A stretch of 64,000 nucleotides of DNA. Origin: Cynocephalus volans (lineage: Eukaryota > Chordata > Mammalia > Dermoptera > Cynocephalidae). This document shows positions 22,126-34,899 of the stretch, piece by piece (position 1 is the first letter of the stretch; every line of letters begins with the position of its first letter). The translations under genes were made by a program, and so were the position numbers. The notes under the pieces are model-generated. The model was not told the DNA's origin, ran no database searches, and saw only the letters and a list, made by a program, of their open reading frames with translations. Location of the stretch: the NCBI RefSeq assembly GCF_027409185.1, contig NC_084463.1, positions 46,664,407 through 46,728,406 of the forward strand, read 5' to 3'.

Positions 22126-25100
22126 TCTTCATGGTTTACTTTTATCCAGTAATGTAAGAATCCAAGAGTCCTGAGCTAATCTATTCTCACCCTTATTTTG
22201 CTGTATGGAAAGTACAACTGCAGGGAAACAGGTGTTAAAATAAATTACTATAAAAGGTAGTGTGCACAACACATGCAGTTTATAGGAAAAACAGATGAAA
22301 ATAAAAGTAGAATAAAGTCAGCATGACAAAAAATGACAATGAACCAAGCTCTCTGAGGTGCTGCTGAGGGACACTGGTGTGCTCTGCATTAGAGTGAAAC
22401 CTAGAAAGAAACAGCTGCAAATTCTTCTCCTTGCCTTGAGATTTAGTTCACTGCGTTATTTAGAAACCTATGTTCTATGTTACTTTATCTTAAACTTTAA
22501 ACTTATTTTCAACCTTTTATAGTTAAAAAAACCTGTAAGCAGTTAATGCTACTCTAGGAAGAGTCACATGTTTGAAATAAGAATTAGAACAGGCAGTAAG
22601 GAAAAAATTAAAGAGAGGGCACCTCCTTTCTGTCTCCCAGGGTCAGAAGCCTCAGTGAAGACAAAAAGGGTCAACGCTGAGAGAAGAATGAGCTCATTTA
22701 TAGAAAAAACAAGAATTGCCTAACAGTGATATAGGCCTTCAGGAAGGATGCTGAATCCACGGAGCATTTATTAAACTTCAGTTACGGGGGCGTGAGGCTA
22801 AGGACTATCCAGTCTGCAGAGAATAAATCTGCTTCCCACCTTCCAGGCTGACAAAGTCAAGTCTGTTAGTACCTGCCCATGTGAAGCATGTAGAGGTGCC
22901 TCTCAAAATGCACGTAAATTCCATGGCTTTTCAGAAGACTTCTTGGCAACAGGTCGTAGTGGGGGAAACAGCCACAGGTGCAGGCTGGTCCCCAGGGGTC
23001 CAGCAGGGAAGGCTGTGGGTAGGGCTGCTGTGGCCCAAGGCCATTGGGGGAGCTGGGCCATTCCGTGGTGGGCCATGGGTGTCTGGGTGGGAGTGAAAAT
23101 GCAACGGCCCCCTGCAGGCACCCACTTCTAGAGATGCTGGGGCCACCTCTGGGTGCCTGTGGAAGCCAGTGGTGCACAGTTCTTTCCACCCAGCTTCACA
23201 GGTGAAGGATCTGGATATTCACATTAAACACATCAGTGAGACCCCACAACTGTCACGATTCTGGGAGTTAGATTCAAATCCTGAGGCAGGTTGGCTCTGG
23301 TACTACCATCTGAGCCTCCACTCACTGCCTCTCCATCCTGGGGACAGGACGAGAACACAGCTTCTGAGATGACGGTTTAGGTGGGGGTTGGGGGGAGGGC
23401 GAGGACCTGCACCCCTTGGGTCTATGGCCTTCCATGTCCCAACTGTCCCCCAAGGGGCTGTGGGTGCCCAGACCACGCTCAAGGTGCTCTAAGGTGAAGT
23501 CTTTGCTCAGATGCTGAGATCAGGCAGGGGACAGGGGGACTCTTGCAAATGATGTATTAAATCAACTTTTAACCTTCAGAAGTGCTTTAAATCCCAACAG
23601 GAGGGAAAAGGCAAACGTCCTCAGCAGGGATGGCAAGCCCCACTGTCCACACCCCAGCAGCTGTCACCAGCCTCGGACAGTCACTGTGGCAGGGGATACA
23701 CGCTGCCTGTAAGGACACAGCAGGAGCTTTGGTGAGTGCACAATTTGACCTCTACCCAGGCTCCCTATTTGCATCCCAGAGGAATGGGGAAAAGGCCATC
23801 CTCTCTTATTTCTCTTTTTCTCTGGGGTTTTGTTCCCCTGGGCTGCTGAGCCAGTATCAGTGAAAATTAGTCTCACCTTTTGGAGAATATAAACTAATCT
23901 GATAGGTTCTACCAGTCAGCTGAGGCAGAGTGCACAGCACAGTAAGATGTCATGAGACAAAACAATGTCAGCTAAGGAGAGGTCACAGGACTCACCCGGG
24001 GCACTCTGACAAACAAAAGTAAATCTAATCTCATTTCATAAATACGGAGGGAGCTATGACCATCCAGATGCACTAAATGCTGAAACGCTACTGTTAGGTT
24101 TTCTTCCAGAGGAGGATTAGACCAAGACTGTCCATTCCCTACGTGGATGGAATCCAGCGATTTGCACTCCCAATACTCAGGCCCTGGCCTAAGGGACACA
24201 GTGTCCACTGCACCTGGCCGAAGATGAAGAGAGGTGCAGGGACTGGCCGGCAGGAGGGAATCCGGGAAGGTGAGGGAAGGACGGAGCCCCGTGGCCCCAA
24301 CGTTTGGCCGTTCTCCACCTGTGAGGGGTCTGGGCTGACTTTGAATGGGAAGCACTCAGCAGTCGCCATCCAGCCCAGAGGTGCTGCCTTCCAGGGCTCT
24401 GCCTTATGCCCCTGGGAGGGTCGCGGCCGCCCACGTCTGGATCATCAATGGTGGGACCAGGCACGTGGGTACTGCCCACTCCTTGCAAGGCCACTGACCC
24501 TCCACAGCCCCGTGAATGCGGCACAGAGGAAAATCTCAAATAGTGGTCTAAGGGTGTGACCTCCTGGCCCAGCCCCAGCTGCCTGCAAAGGTGGGGTCCT
24601 TCCTGCTGCCAGGGCAGGAAATGGTGGCACAGGGATCCCCAATCTGGCTAGGGTGGGGACTAGGGCAGACATCCTTGAGTGCTGGTAGGACACTGCTGGT
24701 CACACCCTTGACCAGACAGCCTTCAGGACCCCTGCAGGACTTGCTCCAGATAGATTTCTTCCTGACTCTGGGCCCTGGCCACCCTTTTCTGGAGTGTTGA
24801 TTTCAGTTGTAATTTGCAAAGCAAGGGCTGATGAATATGCAAACTTGGAGGATGGAAAATTAATAGTTAGAAACAAAAATGCAGATTGGATGAATGAATG
24901 TGCTAGTCAGACACATTCATTCAAGGATTTCCTGATTTGGTAAAATTGTTCCTCCTAGAAGCATTGGTTGTTCTTGAGCCGCACAGAACAGGAGGAGTAG
25001 GTAGGACCTATCCTATGCTTCTCTGCTTCTCCATGTACTTCTGGCCTTGGCTAGAGCCTCTTGTGCTCTGTCTAGGACAGGTGAAAGGGGTGGGGGTGTA

Positions 25101-25469
25101 TGTGCAGGGAAGGCTGGAGATGTGTATCCTATACTAGAGTGTGGCCTGGGGGTGGTGTTGGGTCTCCTGGGAGCCCCTCAAGTTCTGCATGTGAAAGTGG
25201 AGTGTGTCACTCCAGGTATGGGCTTTCTCCTTCAATCCTCCTGCCTGAAATGCACACCTGTCAAGGGCTGCCACCCCAGGACTTTGTATCAGAAGTAGCC
25301 ACAGCCTTTATTGGTGCCTTTTGAACATGCAAAAAACATGTAGACCCATGTATGAACCCTCCATTACCCAGTGGTACTGTCCACACCACAATCTCCCTGG
25401 GGCTGCCCTTGGTCCCAGGGCTTCATCCAGTGCCCTCACTCAGACTGTATAGATTAGGTCACAGACCAC

Positions 25470-26600
25470 TGTTGTGTCAAGAGACAAAAATTCCAAAAAT
25501 AATAGTTTAAAGATCTAACTGGCTTTTATTTATGAGTCTAGAATCAGGCAAAACCTCATTCTATAAATGAGTGTTTTGATGAGCTGATCAGAGGGAGTTG
25601 GTTTTATAGGCAAAAGAGGGCTGAAAAAGCAGAAACAGTGCAAAAAGCTGAGGGTCATTTCAAACTTACTTTTCTTATAGGTCTAAAACACAGGGGACTT
25701 ACTTATTACTCTGGTGCAGGTTGACTGGAATCTCCTGTATTTTTGGAAAACTGACTCATTTCCAGCTATAGTTTGATTACTGTGGCACTAAGCCCAAGTG
25801 ACTCCATTATAGTTTGATCTGGTCTGCTGGGGCCTAGTACCAGAGACTAGTCCAAAATAATGGTCCCCTGTAAATATCATAGTCTAAAAAAGATAAACAC
25901 TCTATTTTAATATTGTATAACAATAGGCAAAATATTCTAATCAAATCTACATTATTTTGTTGCTTTGCCTCCCACAGATTTGTCTACCCTTTGCCCCTGG
26001 ATGATGGAGCCACCAAAGATTACTCTAAGCCCATCTCTTCTGAGCAGTGAGAAGCCCCCAAAAGGGGTTAATCTCATGGAACCCTCAAGATAGAGGCATT
26101 CCTTCCATTTGGGAAATTAACCACAAATTGGGGTTCTCTTCCCACATTTATTCTCCAGACCAGGAAGTTGTAGGAAAAGAACAGAGGTGGGGGGTTTCTA
26201 AGTACAGTTTAACAAGTTTAACCACAGACATTCCATAATGCAGTTTTCAAGAAGTGAAGTTGATCCACCAACAAATGCTTGATCTTAGCAAACGTTCCTT
26301 CTACCCACAGCAGTTTCCCAGCATCTTTACATATCAATCAGTAACCTGTCTGCCTTTGAGCCAGCAACTTTTTGTGTTATAAATTGTGTTACAATCCTTT
26401 ATCTTACAATAGAGACTATATAACCTGGGGGAAATTTCCTGTCCTTTGCAAGGTCAATATTTAAAACTGCAGGGCTTTGGAAAACCAGACCCTGTGAAGT
26501 CCATTTGCTTTATGCATACTCCACACCGTTTGATGAGTTCTAAAGAAATACTGATAAGCAGGAATTCATTTATTATTCTGCTCAGCCTTTATTTACCAAA
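25470..26600 (-). mobile_element. LTR-like sequence, antisense (probable)
   Basis: Two blocks (about 25470-25870 and 26010-26600) have the style of antisense ERV LTRs: GGCTTTTATTTATGAGTC near 25520 and AGCCTTTATTTACC near 26585 would be AATAAA signals on the minus strand. No coding potential. Family unknown. The AT-rich stretch 26600-28077 has no feature I can support. Confidence 0.35.
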
Positions 26601-28077
26601 AGAAACAAAAATAATATAAAACAACATCCCCTATAACTTTGGAGATTGATGCCTTAATCACTTATTTAATTCATAGGCATTATTTTTGGTCATTGTGCAA
26701 TTGTAGAAATTATGCAATTTGAAAACTTATGTAATAATTTATAAATTAAATATATAATATATTTCCTTTTTGTTTGTCAACAAAGGAATTTTTTATATTT
26801 TAGTTGAAGTGTTTTTCACATTTTCTCCTCAAATTCTTTGCATACTAGATTTAGGGTAAAAATAAACTATGCAATTGTTATCCTTCCTAGTTTATAGAAT
26901 TGACTGTTTAAATGCTCAATCAGAACATAGAAAGAAAGGACAACTATATCAGGAACAACTTCTGTGTCAACTCTTCTCTCTTACTATTTCTTCATTATGT
27001 TTAGACGTAAGTTACAATACTAGTAAGTGATGCTTACGTTTTTATCTGCAGCTTCTCATCTCTCTGTCTTCCAGAATATGTTTCTCAGTGTTTTTCCTTG
27101 GCTACTCTCTCTCTATCCCCTTTACTCACCCATCCCTCACCAACACCCAAGGTTGTGGCCTCCCTGCTCTCCTTGTACTAATATATACTGTCTCCTGGTA
27201 CACCCATGGCCCACAGCTTCAACAATTACTCATAAACCACACCTCAAGCTGCAACCTCACTTTGGAGCTCCAGAGCTCATTTCTAAATCTCCGTATATGA
27301 CAACTACTAATATTTAGTACCTTCTAATTAGATTAATTATATTCTCTAACAAATTCATTCCAGTTCCTTCCATTTCCTATATTGATTATCGTACACAAAG
27401 TAACTTATGCTAATAAGCTGATGGCTGAGATTCTTGCTTCACTCCCACAGTCCAAATAACTTCCACACATGAAAATTTTTATTCTGAAATGCCTTTGAAA
27501 TTTCACCCATTCTTAATCTATCTTTCTCATATTTTTTTTATTTAAACTTACTCATCATTTAAAAACCTAAGAATTCTGTACATTTGTTTCCTGTGTCCTA
27601 TAGTTTAAAGCCTCAATTCCTTTACAAGTCATCCAAACCCTCTTTAACAATGCTCTATTTTATTCAATCAGCATGTTTCTAGTTATCCCCTTCCTCTGTC
27701 CTCTCCAGTTTTTCCCATAGAATATGTGTTTTCACATATTGCAATTAACTTTCTTGCTACATTTTTCATTTTCATGATTTTCAATGTCTAGCCAAGCATT
27801 CATGTAAGTAAAACAGTTATTAATAATTAAAATTTACATAAAAACACAAAATACTACTGATATACTTGAATATGAATTTAAAATATCTAGGATTTTTTCT
27901 AAGCATGCAACTACCATGTAAATAGAGGGAATACTGTAAATATCTTCTGTTCAGAATATTAACATAGACATTTGCCTTTTTTGAAACTTTTAGTGCCAAT
28001 GTCAATGCTGCTCATGGTATTTGAGTTGCCAGTATAACACTCTTGTGTACATGTACATATATATATATACACACACA

Positions 28078-28160
28078 TGAGGGTACTTCAAAAAAGTTCA
28101 TGGAAAAATAGAATTAAAAGATAATACAAATATTTCCTTGAACCTTTTGAAGTTCCCTCA
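28078..28160. mobile_element. Mariner-type MITE (copy 1)
   Basis: An 83-bp element with inverted ends: TGAGGGTACTTCAAAAAAGT on the left and CCTTTTGAAGTTCCCTCA on the right, with TA next to the right end. Two relatives lie at 43702 and 52487. The ends resemble Hsmar2-type mariner from memory. Confidence 0.75.
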
Positions 28161-28199
28161 TACACATGCGTATCCATATATACGTAATGTTATTTAGAC

Positions 28200-28425
28200 A
28201 AAAAAAAATGAAATACTGACGGTCACTGTTAACACAAAAACATCTTACAAAGTGAAAGAGGCCAGACACCAAAGATCACTTACTTTTATGAAATCTGCAG
28301 AATGAGGAAATCCACGGAGCCAGAAAGCATATGGCAGGTTGCTAGTTGTTGAGTGGAGGTGGGGATGGGCAGTAACAGCTTAATCATCTTGACGTTTTCT
28401 TTCAGGGTCATGAGAACGACCTCCA
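28200..28425 (+). mobile_element. L1 3'-UTR fragment, sense
   Basis: GTGAAAGAGGCCAGACACCAAAGATCAC and the following TATGAAATCTGCAGAATGAGGAAATCCACGGAG follow the common old L1 (L1M-type) 3' region. It ends just before the promoter-like block at 28.5 kb. Confidence 0.65.
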
Positions 28426-28498
28426 TAAAAACACAGGCTACCTGGGGTGAAGGTCCACTGAAAGTACCCTTGGTGGAGCCTCTTCACCTTTTGTTTTC

Positions 28499-28580
28499 TG
28501 ATTGGTTGGTAACAGTAGTAAAACTATCCAATCAGAACGCGTATTCCAGGAGCCCTCATTTGAATACAGAGTCTATAAAT
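28499..28580 (+). promoter_or_regulatory. Histone-H2B-like promoter (inverted and direct CCAAT, octamer-like, TATA)
   Basis: ATTGG at 28501 (a reverse CCAAT), CCAATCAGA at 28528, an octamer-like ATTTGAAT at 28558 and TATAAAT at 28574 occur in the order typical of H2B promoters, where the octamer is ATTTGCAT. No histone coding sequence follows. It could instead be an LTR promoter. Transcription would begin near 28605. Confidence 0.55.
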
Positions 28581-28604
28581 GGGCCGAGCAAGCCCACTGT
28601 GGCA

Positions 28605-28791
28605 TTTTCTATTCTGCAGATCTGGATTCAGGAGTGGTTTCTACGTTGGTGTTCGCTCGGTTTGCTGTTTTCAACGAACAGGAAAAGCTCCTCCGCAAGA
28701 GTATCTGAAGAAGAGAAGCAGGTTCCCCCCAAGGTGGAGAACTTTGCTGGGTCCACGCGCTTCCCCATCCTCTTTGGAAGTCTCAGGCCTG
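28605..28791 (+). other. Possible non-coding first exon
   Basis: This lies between the expected start site of the upstream TATA box and a strong splice donor, CCTG|GTAAGTCAG, at 28791/28792. It contains no ATG. The 3' partner exon is not visible. Sequence alone supports only a candidate. Confidence 0.35.
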
Positions 28792-28964
28792 GTAAGTCAG
28801 TTTCCCCGTTTGTCGGGAGCGCGAGTTGGTGGGGGGAGTGGCGGAAAGCGGGGTAGGTCGTCCCGGGCAGCCAGAGAGTAGCCGCAGCCCCTGCCCCGTT
28901 GAAGCCGCCGCCGGTGGGCCGGGAGCCTCACTGCAGGCGGTTCCTGCTCCTAGCCATGCGCGGA

Positions 28965-30020
28965 GCCGCGGAGAGCGGCGGGCCAGGGTGCGGAGAGCGG
29001 CGGGCCAGGGCGCGGAGAACGGCGGTCCCGGGGCGCGGAGAGCGGCGGTCCCGGGGCGTGGAGAGCGGCAGGCTGTGGCGCGCAGAGCGTCGGGCCAGGG
29101 CGCTGGTACCGGGGTACCATCGGCTTTTTCTCCGGTTTCCACACCGAGTAGGGGAGAGTGTCGGTCCTGGGAGTGGAGAGCGGCGGGCTGGGGCGCCGGT
29201 ATCAGGGTATCGTCTGCTTCTCCCATCCCTGCGGAGAGTGGCGGGTCGGGCGTGGAGAGCGGCGGGCCTGGGCATGGAGAGCGGCGGGCTGTGGCGCGGA
29301 GAACGGCGGTCCCGGGGCGCGGAGAGCGGCGGGCCAGGGCGCTGACATCGGGATACCGTCGGCTTTTTCTCCGGTTTCCGCACCGAGTAGGGGAGAGCGG
29401 TGGGCTGGGGCGCCGGGATCGGGGTATCGTCTGCTTCTCAAACCCTTGTGCCGAGTAACGGAGAGCGTCTGGCTTGGGCATGGAGAGCGGCGGGCCGGGG
29501 CGCCGGTATCAGGGTATCGTCTGCTTCTCCCATCCCTGCGGAGAGCAGTGGAGAGCGGCGGTCCACGGAGAACGGCGGGCCCGGGGAGTGGAGAGCGGCG
29601 GGCTGTGGCATGGAGAGCGGCTGTCCTGGGGCGTGGAGAGCGGCGGTCGGGAGCGCAGAGGGCGGCGGGCTGTGGCGTGGGGAGCGGCGGTCTGGAGCGC
29701 AGAGAGTGGCGGGCTGTGGCGTGGAGAGCGGCGGGCCAGGGTGCCGGTATCGGGATACCCTCTGCTTTTTCTCCAATCTCCGCGCCGAGCAGAGAAGAGC
29801 GGTGGGCCGGAGCGTGGAGAGCAGCGGTCCCAGGGTGTGGAGAGTGGCGGGCTGTGGTGTGGAGAGCGGCAGGCTGGGGCGCTGGTATCGGGGTACCGTC
29901 GGCTTCTCCCATCCCTGTGCAGAGCAGGGGAGAGCGGAGGGCCAGTGCATGGAGAGCGGCGGGCCGGGGCGCCGGTATCAGGGTACCGTCGGCTTTTCCC
30001 ATCCCTGTGCTGAGCAGCGG
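28965..30020 (+). repeat. GC-rich compound tandem repeat (VNTR) of about 1.05 kb
   Basis: Short units of about 22-23 bp (GGAGAGCGGCGGTCCCGGGG type) alternate with longer spacers containing GGTATCGGGGTACCGTCGGC followed by TTTTCTCC or TTCTCCCATCCC. I count eight spacer copies, starting near 29105, 29195, 29345, 29415, 29505, 29745, 29885 and 29975. CpG is very frequent. Open frames of up to 297 codons occur on both strands and in several frames, which is an effect of stop-free repeats and is not evidence for genes. Confidence 0.9.
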
Positions 30021-30024
30021 AGGG

Positions 30025-30470
30025 TGTCGGGTTGGGTCTCTTTTGATTTAGATTATTTGGTGCCTTTTGAGCTTCCTGAATGTGGATTTCTAGGTTATTT
30101 CCCAGGCTTGGGAACCTTTCTGCCATTACTGTTCATTTATTTAAAAAATATGTTCTATGTTCCTCTTTTTGTCTTTCTGGTATACCAATCATGTGTAAGT
30201 TGTTTCTCTTGATGGTGCGCCATGAGTCTCTTAAGCTATGCTGTCCATTCATTCATTCATTTAATTTGCTGCCCAGATTGATTGCCAGTGACCAGTCTGA
30301 TGCTGACTTCTGTTTTCTGTAGTGTACTGTTGAACCCTTTTGTTGAAATTTTCAGGTCGTTTATTGTATGCTTCAGTTGTGTTTTCTGTTAGCTACAATT
30401 TCATCTCCATTGAAGTAGTTATTTCTTGCATTGCGCTCCGGGTTTCAGCAAACATCTTTATGACTAATAC
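30025..30470 (-). mobile_element. L1 5'-region fragment, antisense
   Basis: GAGCTTCCTGAATGTGGATTTC followed by GTCTTTCTGGTATACCAATCATGTG matches the same antisense L1 segment seen at 1430-1570 (GAGCTTCCTGAATCTG, CTGGAACACCCATGATTCAG). It abuts the tandem repeat directly. Confidence 0.65.
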
Positions 30471-30474
30471 ATGC

Positions 30475-30775
30475 ACTGTTCAAATTATGATGGGGCTACA
30501 TCTTGATAAACCCATTATAAGTTGAAAATATGGTTGTTAAAAATGCTTTTAATACACCTAACTTATTGAACATTACAGCTTGGCTCGGCCTACCTTAATC
30601 ATGCTCAGAACACTTACATTAGCTTACAGTTGGGCAAAAATCACAGACCACAAGGCCTATTTTATAATAAAGTGTTCAGTGCTTTATGTAATTTATTGGA
30701 CATTGTATTATAAAGTAAACTGAATGGTCATATGGCTACCATGTACGGTTTCTACCTTATGTGTATCCCTTTTGA
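30475..30775. repeat. Interspersed repeat, family uncertain
   Basis: The run CTACATCTTGATAAACCCATTATAAG through TTTATAATAAAGTGTTCAGTGC is familiar as a mammalian interspersed repeat, but I cannot name the family with confidence. From 30776 to 31560 the sequence is AT-rich with no feature. Confidence 0.4.
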
Positions 30776-31559
30776 AGCATTTATGTGTATGGTGGGGAAG
30801 AATCATGTTTTCTAAAAGCCAGTTTTCCCAGATGGATAAAACAACATACACTCCAACTTCATAATTCAAGATATTTCAAGATAATTCAAGATATTCCACA
30901 TCCTTATCAATACTGTATAGTCTTGTCTATCTGATGTGGTTTTAGTTTGTATTTTCCTAATTTCTACATGTTTACCATGTTTCATATGATTATTGAACAC
31001 TCAAATCTTCTATGTAAAGTGGCTCTTCAAGACTCTTGCCTGCTTTTCTCTTTGGGTCTCTCTGTCTTGTCTATTTTTTAATAAAAGTATTTGGTTTTCT
31101 GTGAGGCAATTAATTTCTCTCTGTGACTGCTATTTACATCCTTTAACCAGTACTGTTTGATGAATAAAATTTTTATTTTAATGTCCAATTTATGAATATA
31201 TATTTTTAAATTTATACTTAGAAAATACATAGTTAAAATTATATAATATGTAATTTTTAAATTAAATTTCAAACAGTCTGTTTTTTTCAATCCCTTTTTT
31301 TCTTTTTCAGAACCAGCATTTGGATTTTTTAATCCTCTCCGTCGTATATTTATTTTCAGTATCTTTGATTTTTTTATTATGATTTTCTTCTACTAGCTTA
31401 AACATTTTCTTTTCACTGTACTGAAACTAATGATTAGCTAATATATTCTTAGTCTTTTCTTATTTTACCTATTTAAGACTATATGTTTTCTTTTAATTTT
31501 TGTTTGAAATTCATTCTATATCTTTAACAGCTTAATTAAAGTATAAGTGAAATGAAAGA

Positions 31560-34280
31560 AATGCATATACTTAAGGTATATACTTTTATGTTTGGACATA
31601 TGTATGCACCCAAGAAACCATCACCACAACCAATATAATGAACATACCTATTATCACAAAATTTTTCTCATGCCCCTGTATTATCCCTCCTTCCTGCTCC
31701 TCCTCTCCACCCTTTATTTAATGAACTTGATTTCATTGAGCAAAGCATTAAAAAAAATAATAGAACAAATATCGAAACCATACTGGTCAATGAATAATCA
31801 CAAAGGGAACACACCATGTAACTACCACCTAGGTCAAGAAATGGAGCATGAGCACTGCCTCAGGAAATCTTTGGGCCTCTTCCACTCACTATCTTCTCCA
31901 TTTTCTCTTGCGGAAACTGCTATTTTTCTATTTCAACTAGTCCTGTTACAACTTCCTTGTAAAATCTTTTGGTGCATTTCTGTCCCATCTAGGACTGGAA
32001 TTGCTGGTTCATGGGCGTGCCTGAGTAGGTGCTTCCAAACCATGGTCCAAAGTGGCTCTGCCAATTGACACTGCCACCAGCAGTGCTTATCAATTCCAGT
32101 TGCTCATTGTCTTTGCCAACTCTTGGATCTGTAGTGTGTTTTTTATTGTTTCATGCATTTGTTGTCAGTGTTTTTGCATTCAGATGAGTATGCAGTAGTT
32201 TCTACCGGTTTTAATTTCTACTTCTCTAATTGCTATTGAGTTTGTACACATTTTCATGTATTCATTTGTCATTGGAATGTCTTCTCCTTTGTAAAGTGCT
32301 CATTGAAGTGGCTTGGCTCTCTTTCTATTGGGAAGTCTTTTTCCTTGGAAATATGTAGTTCTTCATGTATTCTGCACTATAAGGCCTTTGTTAGAAATGT
32401 GAACTGCACATTTTTTCTTCCACTCTGTCTTACCCTTACACACTCTTAATGATGTTTCTGATGAGCAGAAATTACTAAGTTCTAATAAAGTTTCATAGAA
32501 ATTCATCAGAATTTCTTTAGAATTTATGGTTTATAAAAATGCAATGTAAGAGCATTTTACTCATAACAAAGTTATAAAGATTTTTTCCAAAATTACTTTT
32601 TACACTTAAATGTGAAATGTCTTTTTGTATGGTAGGATATACTGATCAAATGTTATTAAATTTTTTCTAATAAACATCCATTTGATGCAGCAACATTGAT
32701 TTAAAAATTGAAAACAGCTTTGCATAGCAATCTCTGCTCTTTCTCAGCTGTGCAACATGCACCAGCCTCTTTCTAGATTCTCTTTAGGTCATTTGTCCCT
32801 CTTTCCATCAATACCACAAGGTTTTATTCCTTGTACCTTCGTAGCATGTTCTGATACCCTGTAGAGACATCTCCCCACCCTGTTGGTTTTCAAAAGCATG
32901 TTGGAGATTATTGGACCCTTTGCATTTTTATATTCTTCTTCAAATCAGCAGTGAATTTACACAAAATGACTTGTTTTTCATTGATATTGTAATAGATGCA
33001 TGTATCATCTTTAGAGGAAATAACATCTTTGTAATAATGATCTTCCAATTATGAGCATGATTATTTTTTATTTAGGTTTCTAAACTATGTTATTTCTTGG
33101 AGGGGGGATCTTATACATGTCATTATATTAATCCCTAAGTCATAGTATTTTTATGATATTGTAAGCATCTATTTTTTAATTTATTTTTGCTGTTTGTTAC
33201 TGTCTGTGTTAATTCCAGGAGGTGTGGAATGAACTGAGCTGTTTTGCTGGGGTGAGTGACTTACCTGGAACTGAGCCCTGATTGAGTTGTCAAAGGAAAT
33301 GATTAATAGTGGGTCTTAGCTAGGTTTGGCTGAGGTTTATATCATCTTGTCACCATTATTTATTGATAGTAGTGAATGTGGTGATTGACCAGGTTTTTAC
33401 CTGGTCTTGGTGAGAACACAAGAGGGCTCTTCTGCTGGGGCTGGCCCACAGTGAAAATATGCCTGCAGGATCAGCAGGGTGTAAGAAGCTCAATCCACCC
33501 TTTATATAGGGGTCCCTGGGTCTGAGGTGTTCTGTGCACACACAGATGGCTCCTGATCTGAGAGAGGAAGTGCCTCCTGGTGTATCCCTGCAGAGAGGAG
33601 CACTGGAGCCCGTGCCAGCCTCTCCTGACCTGTCACTGCGAGGCTGCCTTTGGCTGGGATGCTCTTCCTCACTTGATGTGTTTCTTTAATGCTATTGCTA
33701 TAGCATATCTTTTTTCTTCAGCACTGCCGTTTTTGCTCCAGTGTCCTGGCATTTACACAGAGTTGATTTTTTATATTTAGCAACCTTTTATACTCATTTA
33801 GCCTATCTGTGCTTTTTCTGTTTGTTCTTTGTTTGTTTTGTAGATTCTTTCGGCTTGTAGGTTACTTAGTCAGAAATTTTTATGTCATTATTTCTTACCT
33901 ATTTTATTGTCTAGCATTTCCAGTACGGTGGTCAATTGTATTTGAATATACCAGGCATACTTAAATTGTTCTGAACCTGAAGTACCTTAAACATGTCACC
34001 AATAAGAGTGAAGGAATTTACTTTTTATTCCTAGCTTTACATGAGGTTTTTAAATCACAAATAATTGTTGAATTTTGTCAAAGGCCTTTTATTAATTTAT
34101 TTGTTTAATTGTGGTGAAGTAAACAAGGCTATAAAGTTTTTTCTAATCACGGGCTTAGCTGAATTGCAGTGTGTAAATGTGATGTCTTTGTTGCCATTTG
34201 GTTCAATATATTATCTAATTTCTACTTGATGTTAGGTGTTGGGTCATTAATAACACAAATGTGATTAGCCCCTTCTCATA
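31560..34280 (-). mobile_element. Old L1, antisense, with an unidentified insert
   Basis: ACCATCACCACAACCAATATAATG, then GACTGGAATTGCTGGTTCATG and CCAATTGACACTGCCACCAGCAGTG, are the standard complement of the L1 3' UTR and ORF2 end. ORF2-like complement resumes at about 33880-34260. Between 33200 and 33780 there is GC-richer sequence of unknown type. Confidence 0.7.
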
Positions 34281-34899
34281 GGTAGAAAGATGAGAGGTCG
34301 AGTTTTAAGTTTGTTGTCTAATGTCCTGGACTGACAAGAATTTTCCTACCTTGCCATGTTCTTCCATTCTCCCATGGAAACTGCTCTCCAGTCTTGGAAC
34401 CTGGGTGGGCTTCTCTCTCCAACCTACGATGTCAGTGTCACTGGCCTCCGTGGTGGGGTTGCTTGTCAAGAGAAGGAATCTCTTTGTCATTAATTCAGTG
34501 TATTTGGACCTGGGAGATGCAGACCTTGACTCCCATCATTGGCTTTAGTGGGTCGATTTATGTTGGTAGATTTAAAATTTGCATCAGGTAGACACAATTT
34601 AAGTCCTCGTTGACTGGCTCCCTGCACATTGAGGATTTCTAACACATTATGTTTCTGCCAACAAGTGCCTTAGTTATGTATTTTATGATCATGAAAGGGG
34701 AAACTACCTTTATGTTTCTATTTCTCAGCTATACAGTAGGGACTACAGCATGGAACTGATTGCCTTTGGATCCCAGCTCATTGACCCTCTTTTCTTTCAT
34801 TTTTCTCTTTTTCTTCAATTCTGAGACCCCCTAGACCTATTGTGAGAGGGTTTCAGGTCTGCATCCTTCTGCCTGGGGACCCAGAACACCTGTCAGGTC

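Noticed and set aside
28605..28960. Histone H2B or H2A gene after the H2B-like promoter
   Set aside because: There is no ATG in the expected leader position and no histone-fold sequence in any frame.
28783..30126. Long frames of 150-297 codons on both strands
   Set aside because: They overlap in several frames on both strands over a GC-rich tandem repeat that simply lacks stop codons.
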